A DNA stretch of 64,000 bases from Terriglobales bacterium (GCA_025980765.1 JAICXB010000017.1:1-64000); one strand, 5' to 3'; shown: positions 27,117 through 36,027, counted from the stretch's first letter. A program made the numbers and translations. Notes: generated by a model not told the origin, from the sequence alone.

Positions 27117-27222
27117 TTCGTAATTGTGTAATTTCGAAATTTCTAATTGAACATCAACATCAAGGATCGTTCCAGATTTTCAATTACCCGATTTCGAAAT
27201 TACCCAATTACTCAATTTGTGA
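27117..27222. repeat. AATTACCCAATTAC-type inverted repeat between ftsA and ftsZ
   Basis: TCGTAATTGTGTAATTTCGAAATTTC is followed by CAATTACCCGATTTCGAAATTACCCAATTAC, sharing the core AATTTCGAAATT (itself palindromic) and many AATTAC words. It fills most of the 128-base ftsA-ftsZ gap. Related words occur at 16627-16722. Confidence 0.6.
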
Positions 27223-27239
27223 TTTGAGGGGGCGTAGTA

Positions 27240-28562
27240 ATGGCAAAGACCAACGGAACTCAAGACGACATTCGCATCAGCTTTAATGAAGATCCGCGCA
27301 ATAACGCCAAGATCAAAGTCATCGGCGTGGGCGGGGGCGGTGGCAATGCCGTGAATCGCATGATCAACGCCAAAGTCGAAGGCGTGGAGTTCGTGGTCGC
27401 CAACACCGACCTTCAGGCGTTGCAGATGTCACAGGCGTCGGTAAAGATCCAGCTTGGCGTAAAGCTGACCAGCGGTCTCGGGGCGGGTGCGAATCCTGAA
27501 GTGGGACGCAAGGCCGCTCTGGAGGATGCCAATCAGATCATGGAAGCGCTCGAAGGCGCGGACATGGTTTTCGTGACTGCCGGACTTGGCGGCGGCACGG
27601 GCACGGGAGCGGCGCCGATTATCGCTTCGCTGGCCAGCGAGATGGGCGCGCTTACGGTTGCGGTCGTAACCAAACCATTTGCGTTTGAAGGCAAGCGCCG
27701 CCTCGCCCAGGCCGATCGCGGTTTGGCTGAGCTCATCGACTCCATCGACACCACCATCGTTATTCCCAATGAGAAACTGCTGGCCGTCGCTCAGGACGCG
27801 GGCTTTTTCGAATCGTTCCGTGTTGCCGACGACATTCTTCGCCAGGCGGTGCAGGGAATATCCGATATCATCACCATTCCCGGAATTATCAATCGCGATT
27901 TTGCCGACGTGAAAACCATCATGGCCGGCATGGGCTATGCCGTAATGGGAACGGCCACCGGACGCGGCGACCGCCGCGCGCTGGAAGCGGCCCAGGCTGC
28001 CATCGCATCGCCGCTGCTCGAAGCCGGAGCCATTGACGGGGCCCGCGGCATCCTCATCAACATCACCGGATCGAGTTCGCTGAAGCTCGCCGAGGTAAAC
28101 GAAGCTTCCACCATCATTCAAAGCGCGGCCCACGAAGACGCGAACATCATCTTCGGCGCCGTGCTCGATGAAAAGATGAAGGACGAGGTGAAGATTACCG
28201 TGATCGCTACCGGGTTCAAGAGCGACCAGCCTCAGCGCCGTGAACGCGCGATAGGCGCGGCGGCTTCGACAGTCTCCAGCAGCCGTTCGGCGCCCATGTA
28301 CCAGCCGGTGTCACCGGTTATTACTCAGCAGGCGCCGCCTACGCCTGCAGTGGTGCAGGCCAGCAATGGGTACACTAACGGGCACTCCGCGTTTGAGGAG
28401 CCCAATCCAGAGCCGGTTGCGGTCTCATTTTCTGCGCCAACCCGAGTTGTAGCGCCGGTGCGTGAACCCTCGTCCCTGGATGCGGTGCGAAACAGCGTGA
28501 GCGGCATCGATGGAGACGACCTGGATGTGCCCGCGTTCATTCGCAAGCGCATGGACACTTAG
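27240..28562 (+). CDS. ftsZ: Cell division GTPase FtsZ
   Basis: Tubulin-like GTPase forming the Z-ring. The 440-residue protein contains [35 protein letters not shown] (tubulin signature, GGGTGTG), the T7 loop [15 protein letters not shown] and the globular domain end [11 protein letters not shown] proline-rich linker of about 100 residues leads to the conserved C-terminal peptide [14 protein letters not shown], which binds FtsA and other partners. Length is slightly longer than typical because of the linker. End of the dcw block. Confidence 0.97.
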   Translation: MAKTNGTQDDIRISFNEDPRNNAKIKVIGVGGGGGNAVNRMINAKVEGVEFVVANTDLQALQMSQASVKIQLGVKLTSGLGAGANPEVGRKAALEDANQIMEALEGADMVFVTAGLGGGTGTGAAPIIASLASEMGALTVAVVTKPFAFEGKRRLAQADRGLAELIDSIDTTIVIPNEKLLAVAQDAGFFESFRVADDILRQAVQGISDIITIPGIINRDFADVKTIMAGMGYAVMGTATGRGDRRALEAAQAAIASPLLEAGAIDGARGILINITGSSSLKLAEVNEASTIIQSAAHEDANIIFGAVLDEKMKDEVKITVIATGFKSDQPQRRERAIGAAASTVSSSRSAPMYQPVSPVITQQAPPTPAVVQASNGYTNGHSAFEEPNPEPVAVSFSAPTRVVAPVREPSSLDAVRNSVSGIDGDDLDVPAFIRKRMDT

Positions 28563-28670
28563 ATTCCATGACATACGGAGCTGCGCCCGGAAGATGAACT
28601 CTCCTTTTGCTTGGCAGGGTGGGAAAGCACGCTCTGCAAGTCATGAACTTTCCGTAGCTCTGTTTGTCTT

Positions 28671-28853
28671 CTATTGTGTGCTTACGTGTCTTGCCAGTCG
28701 CCAGTGCTCCAGGACTGCGACCAGTCCCTCTCGAGGATTAAAGGTGAGGCCCACAACCCTGTACTGCGCACGGCTAGGATCATTGAGCAGAAGTTGGAGC
28801 TCTTCGGGAGAGGTTGCGCAAAGGACCTTAATTGCTGGTTCTTGCTCGTTCAT
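28671..28853 (-). CDS. Small hypothetical protein
   Basis: A 60-residue frame (MNEQEPAIKVLCATSPEELQ...) with a protein-like composition; GGTGG sits about 12 bases upstream. No family is recognised. It is convergent with ftsZ. The rest of the 28563-29040 gap shows no other gene. Confidence 0.5.
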   Translation of the reverse strand: MNEQEPAIKVLCATSPEELQLLLNDPSRAQYRVVGLTFNPREGLVAVLEHWRLARHVSTQ

Positions 28854-29040
28854 TCTGTGTTTTCACCACCTAGTCACATTTGAAAAATCGGTGCGGCCAC
28901 TCGCTTAGATGAATTCATACGCAGAGTGGTTCCTGTTTCAGGCGTTCTTTTTGATTCGTCGCTTTCATGCGATTTCGTCCACATTTGCACGGAAAGCTAA
29001 ATTTTTGCGCGCGCAATGCTAGACTGCGCGGAGTAGGGGT

Positions 29041-29126
29041 TGGCGGAGGCTGGGTGAGTCGAACACCGTTCCTTGCGTGGAACTCCCGCTTTGCAGGCGG
29101 GTCCCGGTACCGACCGGTCAGCCTCC
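29041..29126 (-). tRNA. Allo-tRNA-like gene: 8/4 cloverleaf, anticodon GCA, long variable arm
   Basis: Read on the minus strand, 86 nt including an encoded CCA. Elements in order: acceptor GGAGGCTG; single A; D-arm CCGGT-CGGT-ACCGG (5 bp, tetraloop); GA; anticodon arm CCCGC-CTGCAAA-GCGGG (anticodon GCA, reads Cys codons); A; variable arm GTTCC-ACGCAA-GGAAC; T-arm GGTG-TTCGACT-CACC; acceptor CAGCCTCC; discriminator G; CCA. The acceptor has 8 bp and the T-stem only 4, with no linker. A 7/5 reading would need a C-C pair. The long variable arm and G73 point to seryl-tRNA synthetase, not cysteinyl (U73). tRNAs with 8/4 and 9/3 branches have been described from Acidobacteria as possible missense suppressors or regulatory RNAs. 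Confidence 0.85.
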
Positions 29127-29171
29127 CGCCACCCCTGCATAGTTGCACAAAATGCTGGCGCTCCTAGTCGA

Positions 29172-29177
29172 AGTCAA
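29172..29177 (-). promoter_or_regulatory. Possible -35 box for the unusual tRNA
   Basis: TTGACT on the minus strand lies 46 bases before the tRNA 5' end, with a weak CATTTT 17 bases further on. It is the only sigma-70-like candidate there. Confidence 0.3.
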
Positions 29178-29454
29178 CGCCCCGATCTGTGAAGAAGATG
29201 TCTTTCTTCTGGAGCGATGTTGAAAAGTAGTCCGAAATCGCTAGAAACGGTGCCAAGCGCTGTGTTTAACTATGAGCCCCTTGACCTGTGGGCAGCGAGA
29301 GAACAGTGGTTACTTTCCTCGGGGCAAAATCATCGAATGCTCGTTTTGGGCATTTGGGCTTTCTGATCACGCCGTCAATGCTGCCGTGGGCGACATCTCA
29401 GCGATGTAAACATCCCACCCAGCGCTAGGCGCTCGCGCTGAATTTCATCATCGC

Positions 29455-30126
29455 TCATTGCGTAAAGTTCAGGCTTTGCAGCCGCCAGCCGTCATCCCAT
29501 TTTTTGAAAATTGCCGTGTTGAATTCATCTCCGCTGTAAATCGCAGTGTTGCCTGTCTCGCGCTCCCTGAGTTCTACGGAGTAGTCGGCCGTAGCAAAAA
29601 GCAAACCGAGGCTGTTCATCTTCCATTTCCAATCGAAGTCCACTTGCGCAAGATTTCCATTGATCGAAATGCCGGTGACGCGGACCATCTCGCGAGTGGC
29701 CAGAGGAATAGCAAAATAGTCCCCGTCTTTTTCGTGATCCCTCGTCGCATCGACAGCCTGAAACGCTTTCTCGCCCGCGGGCGTCACATCGACGTGCCAA
29801 CCACTGCGGCCCTTGCGCGTGGTGATGAACCCGGCTTTTTCGAGGGCCGCATATTCGTTTTGGGTTTCTGGGCTCCGATCCCACTTCTGAAGATTCCCGA
29901 GATGGATCACCGCTAGTTTACTTGCGCGGAAATCAAAGCTAGCGGAGATTTTTTCGGCTGCTACGCCGCGTGCCATTCCCATGAACGACGGTCTCCATCC
30001 GTAGGCGAAAGCGAACATGCCCACAAATACAAGGCAGAGCGCTCCCAGGATGAGCGCCATAGCGCCGTTGCTCATTGAGGTGTAAGTTGTCTTTGATTCT
30101 TCCTGCTGCTGAGCTGCAGCTTCCAT
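29455..30126 (-). CDS. Hypothetical single-pass membrane protein
   Basis: From ATG 30126 (AGAGGA eight bases upstream) it has 223 residues. A transmembrane segment, MALILGALCLVFVGMFAFAYG, lies near residues 21-41; the remainder is a soluble domain, presumably periplasmic, of alternating strand-like segments (DYFAIPLATREMVRVTGISI, WRLQSLNFTQ). A glutamine-rich head precedes the helix. No family recognised. The frame reaches 30174, but those extra residues fall in the 3' end of an older reading frame. Confidence 0.7.
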   Translation of the reverse strand: MEAAAQQQEESKTTYTSMSNGAMALILGALCLVFVGMFAFAYGWRPSFMGMARGVAAEKISASFDFRASKLAVIHLGNLQKWDRSPETQNEYAALEKAGFITTRKGRSGWHVDVTPAGEKAFQAVDATRDHEKDGDYFAIPLATREMVRVTGISINGNLAQVDFDWKWKMNSLGLLFATADYSVELRERETGNTAIYSGDEFNTAIFKKWDDGWRLQSLNFTQ

Positions 30127-30140
30127 TTGTTTGATCCTCT

Positions 30141-30330
30141 TTATTTTCCCGGCGGAGGCGGTTCGCCGATCCATTTCACTACGCGGCCCACGATCTCAAC
30201 TGAGTCACTGCCGGGGGAAATGATGCGCACTGGATGGCGCAAGCTGGTGGTTCGGCAACAGTATATAAGTCTTCTTGTCTTTCGCAGCTACTTTATCGTC
30301 ACGCCGTCACGTTGCCCGCCCCGGAGTGCG
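30141..30330 (-). pseudogene. Remnant of an S24/LexA-like peptidase C-terminus
   Basis: In two minus-strand frames the translations IALRGGQRDGVTIK, VAAKDKKTYILLPNHQ and VRIISPGSDSVEIVGRVVKW resemble the last ~60 residues of LexA/UmuD-type S24 proteins (catalytic Lys strand and the closing EIVGRVV). A stop after VTIK and at least one frame change break it. The homology is read by eye only. Confidence 0.4.
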
Positions 30331-30334
30331 ATGA

Positions 30335-32548
30335 CTATTTTCGGAAAGCCACGTTGATGAGCAGCTTTTCGCCGCTAACGTCCACCACGTTGCAGAAGGT
30401 GCGATGACCCTGGCGGGTGAAATCGAGCGCGACCCGGCTGTCACCGATGCTCAGATTCCGGATTTTCAGGAAGTCGAGCCAGTCCGGCAGGATCGGGTTC
30501 ACGATATTCAATTCCTTGCGCGAAGCCGAGGGACGGATCCCCAACACCGAGGTCAGCAGCAGGAAAAATGTGCCTGAGGCCCACGCCTGCGGCGAGCAGG
30601 AGACGGGATAATGCACGGGCTCGTCGTATTCGTGGCGCTGGACTCCGCAAAACAGCTCGGGCAAGCGATAATCGCGGAAGTTCAGTGCGGCCTGATAAAG
30701 CGCGGTGAAAATTTGTTTTACCTCTTCACGAAATCCATACAGCGCCATGCCGTGCGCAGTGAGCGAGTTGTCATGCGGCCACACCGATCCGCGGTGGTAA
30801 CTCAGGGGATTGAAGACCCTCTCCGACCGGGCCATCGTGCGCCATCCCCAGCCGGACTGCATGTCATCGCGCATAAAGCGCTGCACCACGGAGCGCGCGC
30901 GATCGCGGGCAATAGCGCGGGTGAAGAGCAAGTGCCCGGGGTTGGACGAGATCACCTCCAGAGGGCGCTTCTGAGCGTCCAGTCCCATCGCGTAAAAACC
31001 TTCTTTCGCCAGCCAAAAGCTCTTCTCGATGCGGCGCGTCAGTTCGGCTGACGTTTTGCGCAGGCGATCTGCGCGATCCGTCTCGCCGAACAGTCGCAGA
31101 AGTTGCGACATGCGGTATTGCGCTTCATAGCAGTAGCCCTGCACTTCAACCAGCGCGATCGGAGGATTGGCAACACTGCCATCGCGATGAATATTCGCGT
31201 CCCATGAATCTTTCCATCCCTGGTTGGTCAGCCCCTTGGTTGAGCGGCGTTTGTACTCGATAAAGCCATCGCCATCGAGGTCGCCGTAATTTTCGATCCA
31301 ATCGAGGGCAGCGTGGGCATTCGGCAGAAGCTCCTTCACCAGCGCCTCATCGCCGGTCCAATTGAACGTTTCGCTCAGCAGGATGAGAAAGAGGGGAGTC
31401 GCGTCCACCGATCCGTAATATGGACTGAATGGCATCTCACCGGCGCGCGTCATCTCGCCCGAGCGGTACTCGTGGGGGATTTTGCCCGGATCTTCGTCCA
31501 GCCAATCATTCGACTCCTTTCCCTGATATCGCGCCAGCACCCGCAGGGTCTCGCAGGCCAATCGTGGATTCAGCAACAACGACTGATAGGCGGCGATAAT
31601 CGAATCGCGGCCAAACATCGTTGCAAACCAGGGAATTCCAGCAGCGACAATGTGCTGATCGCCAACCGGAATTTGTAACGCATGGAAGTCGGCCATGCAG
31701 GTGTTGAGCGCTTCGTCAAAGACGTCGTTGCTGCTCTCGAAGCTGGTGGACTCCTGCTCCCAGCGGCGATAAGCCTCGCGCCGATCGCGGAAGCCCTGGA
31801 CCACGGTTTTGTCGGTAGGCCGCGCCGCCTTGCCGTTGATGCGGCAACTGATCGTGTTCAACACTTCCTTGTAGCCGGAGGCAGGCACCGTCAGCCGCCA
31901 GCGAGCGGTGTTGTTGTCGATCTCATCGGGCGGGAGTTGGAAGGTGACCACGGTCTCGCGACTCACGTCATCCAGTCCGCGATAGAAAAACACCAGGGAA
32001 TCGTGCCGGTTCAGTGGACGATAGTAGTGGCCGCACTTGTGGCGCGCGCATCCGCGCACCTGAAAGACGTCGACAAAATCGGCATTGAACGCGATCTCGA
32101 CTTCGAGTTCCGCGTCCGCCTGATTGAAATTCGAGAAGGTAATTGAATCGTATAGAACGTCGGAAGCCAGGAGTTGCTGGCGGCGAATGTGAATCGTGTT
32201 CTCCGGCAGATCGAAGGAATTGATTTGCGCCAGCGATCCGGTGGTCAGCTCGATCTTCGCCGCAAAAGTTTTTTCCGTGCTCGAGGAGAGCACCATGGTG
32301 CGATGTCCGCCAACCTTCAGCTCGAGGCTGCTGAGAAAGCGCGTGTCGTCGTGAAAAAAACCCACATCCGGAGCGCCCGCCGGAGTGATGTCTCCGGAGA
32401 CGGTTGTGGACAAAAATGTTTTTCCATCAATCAGGGTGAGATTATTGACCTTCCTGGGTTCATGAACCAGGAAGCCCAACTGCGGCTCGGGATACGGACA
32501 AGCAATCTCTTCGAGCTCCTCCGGAGGAACCCGAACGGCAGTACTCAT
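30335..32548 (-). CDS. Amylo-alpha-1,6-glucosidase / glycogen-debranching family protein
   Basis: The 737-residue protein has an N-terminal GDE_N_bis-type beta domain (KTFLSTTVSGDITPAGAPDVGFFHDDTRFLSSLEL) and a C-terminal (alpha/alpha)6 domain. Motifs there include AAGIPWFATMFGRDSIIAAYQSLLL, GEMPFSPYYGSVDATPLFLILL, YKRRSTKGLTNQGWKDSWDA and NPLSYHRGSVWPHDNSLTAHG; the Asp/Glu pairs in these motifs are probable catalytic residues. It presumably cleaves alpha-1,6 branches or related glucans. It overlaps the stop of the glycosyltransferase gene by four bases, so the two are co-translated, suggesting joint glucan or trehalose-type metabolism. Confidence 0.87.
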   Translation of the reverse strand: MSTAVRVPPEELEEIACPYPEPQLGFLVHEPRKVNNLTLIDGKTFLSTTVSGDITPAGAPDVGFFHDDTRFLSSLELKVGGHRTMVLSSSTEKTFAAKIELTTGSLAQINSFDLPENTIHIRRQQLLASDVLYDSITFSNFNQADAELEVEIAFNADFVDVFQVRGCARHKCGHYYRPLNRHDSLVFFYRGLDDVSRETVVTFQLPPDEIDNNTARWRLTVPASGYKEVLNTISCRINGKAARPTDKTVVQGFRDRREAYRRWEQESTSFESSNDVFDEALNTCMADFHALQIPVGDQHIVAAGIPWFATMFGRDSIIAAYQSLLLNPRLACETLRVLARYQGKESNDWLDEDPGKIPHEYRSGEMTRAGEMPFSPYYGSVDATPLFLILLSETFNWTGDEALVKELLPNAHAALDWIENYGDLDGDGFIEYKRRSTKGLTNQGWKDSWDANIHRDGSVANPPIALVEVQGYCYEAQYRMSQLLRLFGETDRADRLRKTSAELTRRIEKSFWLAKEGFYAMGLDAQKRPLEVISSNPGHLLFTRAIARDRARSVVQRFMRDDMQSGWGWRTMARSERVFNPLSYHRGSVWPHDNSLTAHGMALYGFREEVKQIFTALYQAALNFRDYRLPELFCGVQRHEYDEPVHYPVSCSPQAWASGTFFLLLTSVLGIRPSASRKELNIVNPILPDWLDFLKIRNLSIGDSRVALDFTRQGHRTFCNVVDVSGEKLLINVAFRK

Positions 32549-33639
32549 GCAGCGGCCCCCGGAAGCGTAGCCAATTCAGGGCCATCCTGCGCGGCGGTAG
32601 CAAGATCCAGAGCCAGTTCGGTGCGGCCGGTGTAGATCTCGGTATAAAGGTCGATGTATTTCGCCACCATCACGTCCACGGAAAAATTCTCTTCTGCATA
32701 TATACGCACGCGCGCAGGAGGAACATCAAGGTTCTTCACCCGCTCCGCCATCTCGTTCACATCCGCGCAGATATAACCGGAGACGCCGTTTTGGACCACT
32801 TCGGGAACCGAGCCGGCGCGCAATGCAATCACCGGAGTTCCGCAGGCCATGGCCTCAATCATCACCAGCCCAAACGGCTCGTTCCACTGGATGGGAAACA
32901 GCATCGCCAGAGAATTGCCGAGAAGCTCGTTCTTGGCAGCAAGATCGGCTTCTCCGACGAACTCGATAAACTTGCCGTCGATATGCGGCTTGATCTCGCT
33001 TTCGTAGTAGCTCTCAAAGAGCGGTTGAATCTCGCCCGCAATTTTCAGCGGAATCCCCGTCTTCTTGGCCACTTCAATGGCCAGATGCGGCGCCTTCACC
33101 GGCGCAAGCCGTCCGATAAAACTGAGATACTGCTGCTTCTTTTCACGCAACTGGTACTGATGCATCAGAATGCCGTGATGTATGGTGCGCATCTTGGGCA
33201 TGGCTTCCAGTGACTGCTGAAAGTCGCTGATAGTGACGTACTGCACCTGCGGGTAGTAAGAGTAGAAGTCGCTCAATCCGTCTTCATGGGGATGGTGGAT
33301 GGTGTAAACGAAAGGCAAGTCGACAAATCGCGAGTTTGCCAGTCCAGGAGCGTTGTTGATGTGGATGATGTCACAATCGCGCGCAGCGTCGGCCATGGCC
33401 CAGGAAGTGTGGTTCACGTCCTTCATATTGGAAAATATTTCACCCGTAAGCGGCCATTGCGCTTTGGGATAGAGGAACTTCAGCTCGCAACTGACGTTAG
33501 ACTCGCCATTTGCGTAAACGACGACTTCGATGCCTTTGGAAGTGAGTCCTTCGGCAAGATGACCAACAAACAGCTCGGTTCCTCCATAAACTTTCGGCGG
33601 GACTGAAATGAAAGGCGGCGCAATTAGGCCGATTCGCAT
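32545..33639 (-). CDS. Glycosyltransferase family 4 (GT-B)
   Basis: A 364-residue GT-B enzyme. The N-terminal half has IGLIAPPFISVPPKVYGGTELFVGHLAEGL, a nucleotide-sugar enzyme opening also seen in GT4 proteins next to debranching enzymes. The C-terminal half has YLSFIGRLAPVKAPHLAIEVAKKTG and the E(x7)E signature EPFGLVMIEAMACGTPVIALRAGSVPEVV. Acceptor unknown. It is the first gene of a two-gene operon with the glucosidase. Confidence 0.88.
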   Translation of the reverse strand: MRIGLIAPPFISVPPKVYGGTELFVGHLAEGLTSKGIEVVVYANGESNVSCELKFLYPKAQWPLTGEIFSNMKDVNHTSWAMADAARDCDIIHINNAPGLANSRFVDLPFVYTIHHPHEDGLSDFYSYYPQVQYVTISDFQQSLEAMPKMRTIHHGILMHQYQLREKKQQYLSFIGRLAPVKAPHLAIEVAKKTGIPLKIAGEIQPLFESYYESEIKPHIDGKFIEFVGEADLAAKNELLGNSLAMLFPIQWNEPFGLVMIEAMACGTPVIALRAGSVPEVVQNGVSGYICADVNEMAERVKNLDVPPARVRIYAEENFSVDVMVAKYIDLYTEIYTGRTELALDLATAAQDGPELATLPGAAA

Positions 33640-33832
33640 GCGGATTCCTTCGCTTACAAAAAGTTAATTGTGGGAGACGACTTGCTCAGATCGTCGTTTA
33701 TTTAAGATGCGGGGAAACCGCGGCGATGTTGGCGCGCAAGTCTGTGGAAAAACGATAGATATGCAACTGTGGTCGCGAAACAAAGACGGCCAGTGGTGAC
33801 GGATTGAGCAAAGGAACAGAAAATCAACAACT

Positions 33833-33991
33833 CACGCAGATTACACGGATGCTACGGATCGCACGGATGATTCTCAAGAACATTGAGGATGCTCCCTGTC
33901 AAAGGCAGGCCATCGGAGGGGCTTCATTCGCAGCCCCGCCTTTTCAAGTTTTGGATTATCCGTGCGATCCGTAACATCCGTGTAATCCGTG
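33833..33991. repeat. CACGGATTACACGGATG terminal-inverted-repeat element
   Basis: Left arm 33833-33868 and right arm 33958-33991 are near-perfect complements: GATTACACGGATGCTACGGATCG against the complement of CGATCCGTAACATCCGTGTAATC, with one substitution and a 2-base indel further out. About 90 bases lie between. It is the main recognisable feature in the 33640-34336 gap; the rest shows no gene. Confidence 0.75.
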
Positions 33992-34336
33992 GGAGGTTTT
34001 GCTTCGGGGGTTTGGTTTTGCGAGAGCGCCCCAACATCGAGCACGGTAGCTGTTGGCTAACGTGGAACCCTTCTTAAGAAATCTACACTTAATCCCTTAG
34101 AAAATTCTTGATCGCCTCTGCCGCCTGGGCTACTCTCGTCCCACTCAAGGCTGGCGGATTCGTCAAGCCAGTCTCCCCCCTGATTCGATTGGGGCTGCAA
34201 TCAGAAGCGATACGCGAGACATAGCAGTTACAGCACATTCGATTCATCGCTCCCATGCATGCGGCTTCTTACCGACGAGCGTTCGCTCTCGAAATAACGA
34301 GGCAATTCCCTTTTGGTCCCTCTGGAGGTTGTATCC

Positions 34337-35230
34337 ATGAAGAAGGTCATCACCCTTCTGGTAGTCTGCCTTTTCGCAAGCCTAACCTTCGCGCAAGTCG
34401 CAAAACAATCGCCCGACCTGAAGCCGGATGGCAAAGGCCACGGCAATAAAGTCGACAATGGAGCCACGCGCAAGCTCCGCACCAGCAACGGCATTTCTTA
34501 TCACGGTGGTCCGGTGATGCTGGGAACGGTGACCGCGTATTACATCTGGTACGGAAACTGGTCTGGCAATACCGCAGAAAGCATTTTGCCCGACTTCATT
34601 GGGCACGAAGGTGGAAGCTCGTACTACAACATCAACACGACCTACTTCAATGGCAGCGGTCAGCATGTGTCTAACTCCATTGCATACGGCGGATCCACCA
34701 GCGACAACTACTCGCAGGGCACGGCGCTGAGCGATGCCGGGGTACAGGCAGTTGTGAGTAAAGCCATTAACAATGGCTCTTTGCCGTCCAGCTCCAGCGC
34801 TGTCTATTTCGTTTTGACCTCCAAGGACGTAAATGAAACCTCCGGTTTCTGCACACAGTACTGCGGATGGCACACTGACGCCAGCATCAATGGCAAGAAC
34901 ATCAAATACGCTTTTGTGGGAAATCCGGACCGTTGTCCATCGGCCTGTGAGGAGCAGAGCGCAAGCAGTCCGAACAACAATCCAGGCGCCGATGGCATGG
35001 CCTCGATCATCGCGCACGAGTTCGAGGAGAGCACCTCGGATCCGGACCTGAATGCCTGGTACGACTCGCGAGGCGAGGAGAACGCCGATAAATGTGCCTG
35101 GACGTTTGGCACAGAATCGACGGCCTCAAACGGATCGAAATACAACCTGACGTTGAGCAACGGCTCACGCTGGCTGATTCAGCGCAATTGGGTGAATGCC
35201 AGCGGCGGTTATTGCTCGATGAGTCACTAA
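34337..35230 (+). CDS. Secreted EXORDIUM / phosphate-induced protein 1-like protein
   Basis: From ATG 34337 (TGGAGG nine bases upstream) the protein has 297 residues and a signal peptide (about 1-20, ending TFAQ). The mature part follows the Phi_1/EXORDIUM pattern known mainly from plants: YYIWYGNWSGN, ILPDFIGHEGGSSYYNINTTY, VYFVLTSKDVNET, FCTQYCGWH, KYAFVGNPDRCPSACEEQ, GADGMASIIAHEFEESTSDP and LNAWYDSRGEENADKCAW. HEFEE could be a metal or structural site. Paired cysteines fit export. In plants these proteins are extracellular growth regulators; the bacterial role is unknown. Confidence 0.85.
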   Translation: MKKVITLLVVCLFASLTFAQVAKQSPDLKPDGKGHGNKVDNGATRKLRTSNGISYHGGPVMLGTVTAYYIWYGNWSGNTAESILPDFIGHEGGSSYYNINTTYFNGSGQHVSNSIAYGGSTSDNYSQGTALSDAGVQAVVSKAINNGSLPSSSSAVYFVLTSKDVNETSGFCTQYCGWHTDASINGKNIKYAFVGNPDRCPSACEEQSASSPNNNPGADGMASIIAHEFEESTSDPDLNAWYDSRGEENADKCAWTFGTESTASNGSKYNLTLSNGSRWLIQRNWVNASGGYCSMSH

Positions 35231-35249
35231 GGTGAAAAGACGTGGGCAG

Positions 35250-35277
35250 AGACGCGGCCGTGCCGCGTCTTTTTTTT
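35250..35277 (+). terminator. Rho-independent terminator of the EXORDIUM-like gene
   Basis: AGACGCGGC, loop CGT, GCCGCGTCT (9-bp perfect stem) followed by seven T, 20 bases after the stop codon. Confidence 0.9.
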
Positions 35278-35538
35278 CTTCCGTGATGGCTTCAAATCCT
35301 GAAGCCCACCAAAGGTAAGCGAAGGATCTGATGAGATGCGCTCGATGGAATTACCGGGTGCAGGGCTCCTCAAGCAAAATCTGCGGTCGAAGAGTTTCAA
35401 TCTGCAAAGGCGACCGAAAGATTTCGCAGAGGTCCTTCCTCCTCCCTCCTCACGATCAGCTCCGCTAAGCGGAGCCGATCGCTCCTCGTCAGGATGAGAT
35501 TCTTTATATGGGCAGGGTAAATTGGAGAATCGATTTAC

Positions 35539-36027
35539 TTATTGCTTTCCGCTTGTCTTGGCGTTCTGCGGATGAGTTGCATGGACATTACTTCGATATC
35601 TCACTGCCAACTTCCATCCCTGTTCCGAACCGCGCCAAACATCCACCACGAAGCGATCTGGCTTTTTTCTCGCGGGATCGAAGCTTTCCAGAAAATCGAC
35701 GACACAGGAGTCACTGAACGTCCGCACAGCCATGTTGCGGATTTGTGGTGGGGCGCCGGTCTGTGCAGTCAGAGCTTGGTTGATCCACTGCTGGCGAGGG
35801 AGGGGATCCATCGGCGGGGCGGAAGTGCGCTGTTCAAAATCGTCGGCCAGTAATGATGAGAGCTTTTGGCGATCTCGCGCAGCCACGGCTTGATTCAGTT
35901 CCTGTTCAAGACGGCTGAAGAGCACGACTTGGCGCGTGGCAGTCCGAATGCGTTGCGCAGATAGTATGGCGGCCAACAGAAGGATGCAGGCTGTGAGCAG
36001 GAGAGGGATGCGGGCAAAACGGGAAAT
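35539..36027 (-). CDS. NTF2/SnoaL-like (DUF4440-type) membrane-anchored protein with possible AUU start
   Basis: The soluble part (ELNQAVAARDRQKLSSLLADDFEQRTS... VVDFLESFDPARKKPDRFVVDVWRGSEQGWKLAVRY) resembles the cone-shaped SnoaL/DUF4440 fold. The only standard start in frame is TTG 35976, which would begin inside a hydrophobic segment. Upstream in the same frame lie SRFARIPLLLTACILLLAAILSAQ and no ATG, GTG or TTG before a stop. ATT at 36027 has GAGGA six bases before it and yields a proper signal or anchor helix, giving 162 residues. The fold call is tentative; the start is inferred. Confidence 0.6.
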   Translation of the reverse strand: MSRFARIPLLLTACILLLAAILSAQRIRTATRQVVLFSRLEQELNQAVAARDRQKLSSLLADDFEQRTSAPPMDPLPRQQWINQALTAQTGAPPQIRNMAVRTFSDSCVVDFLESFDPARKKPDRFVVDVWRGSEQGWKLAVRYRSNVHATHPQNAKTSGKQ

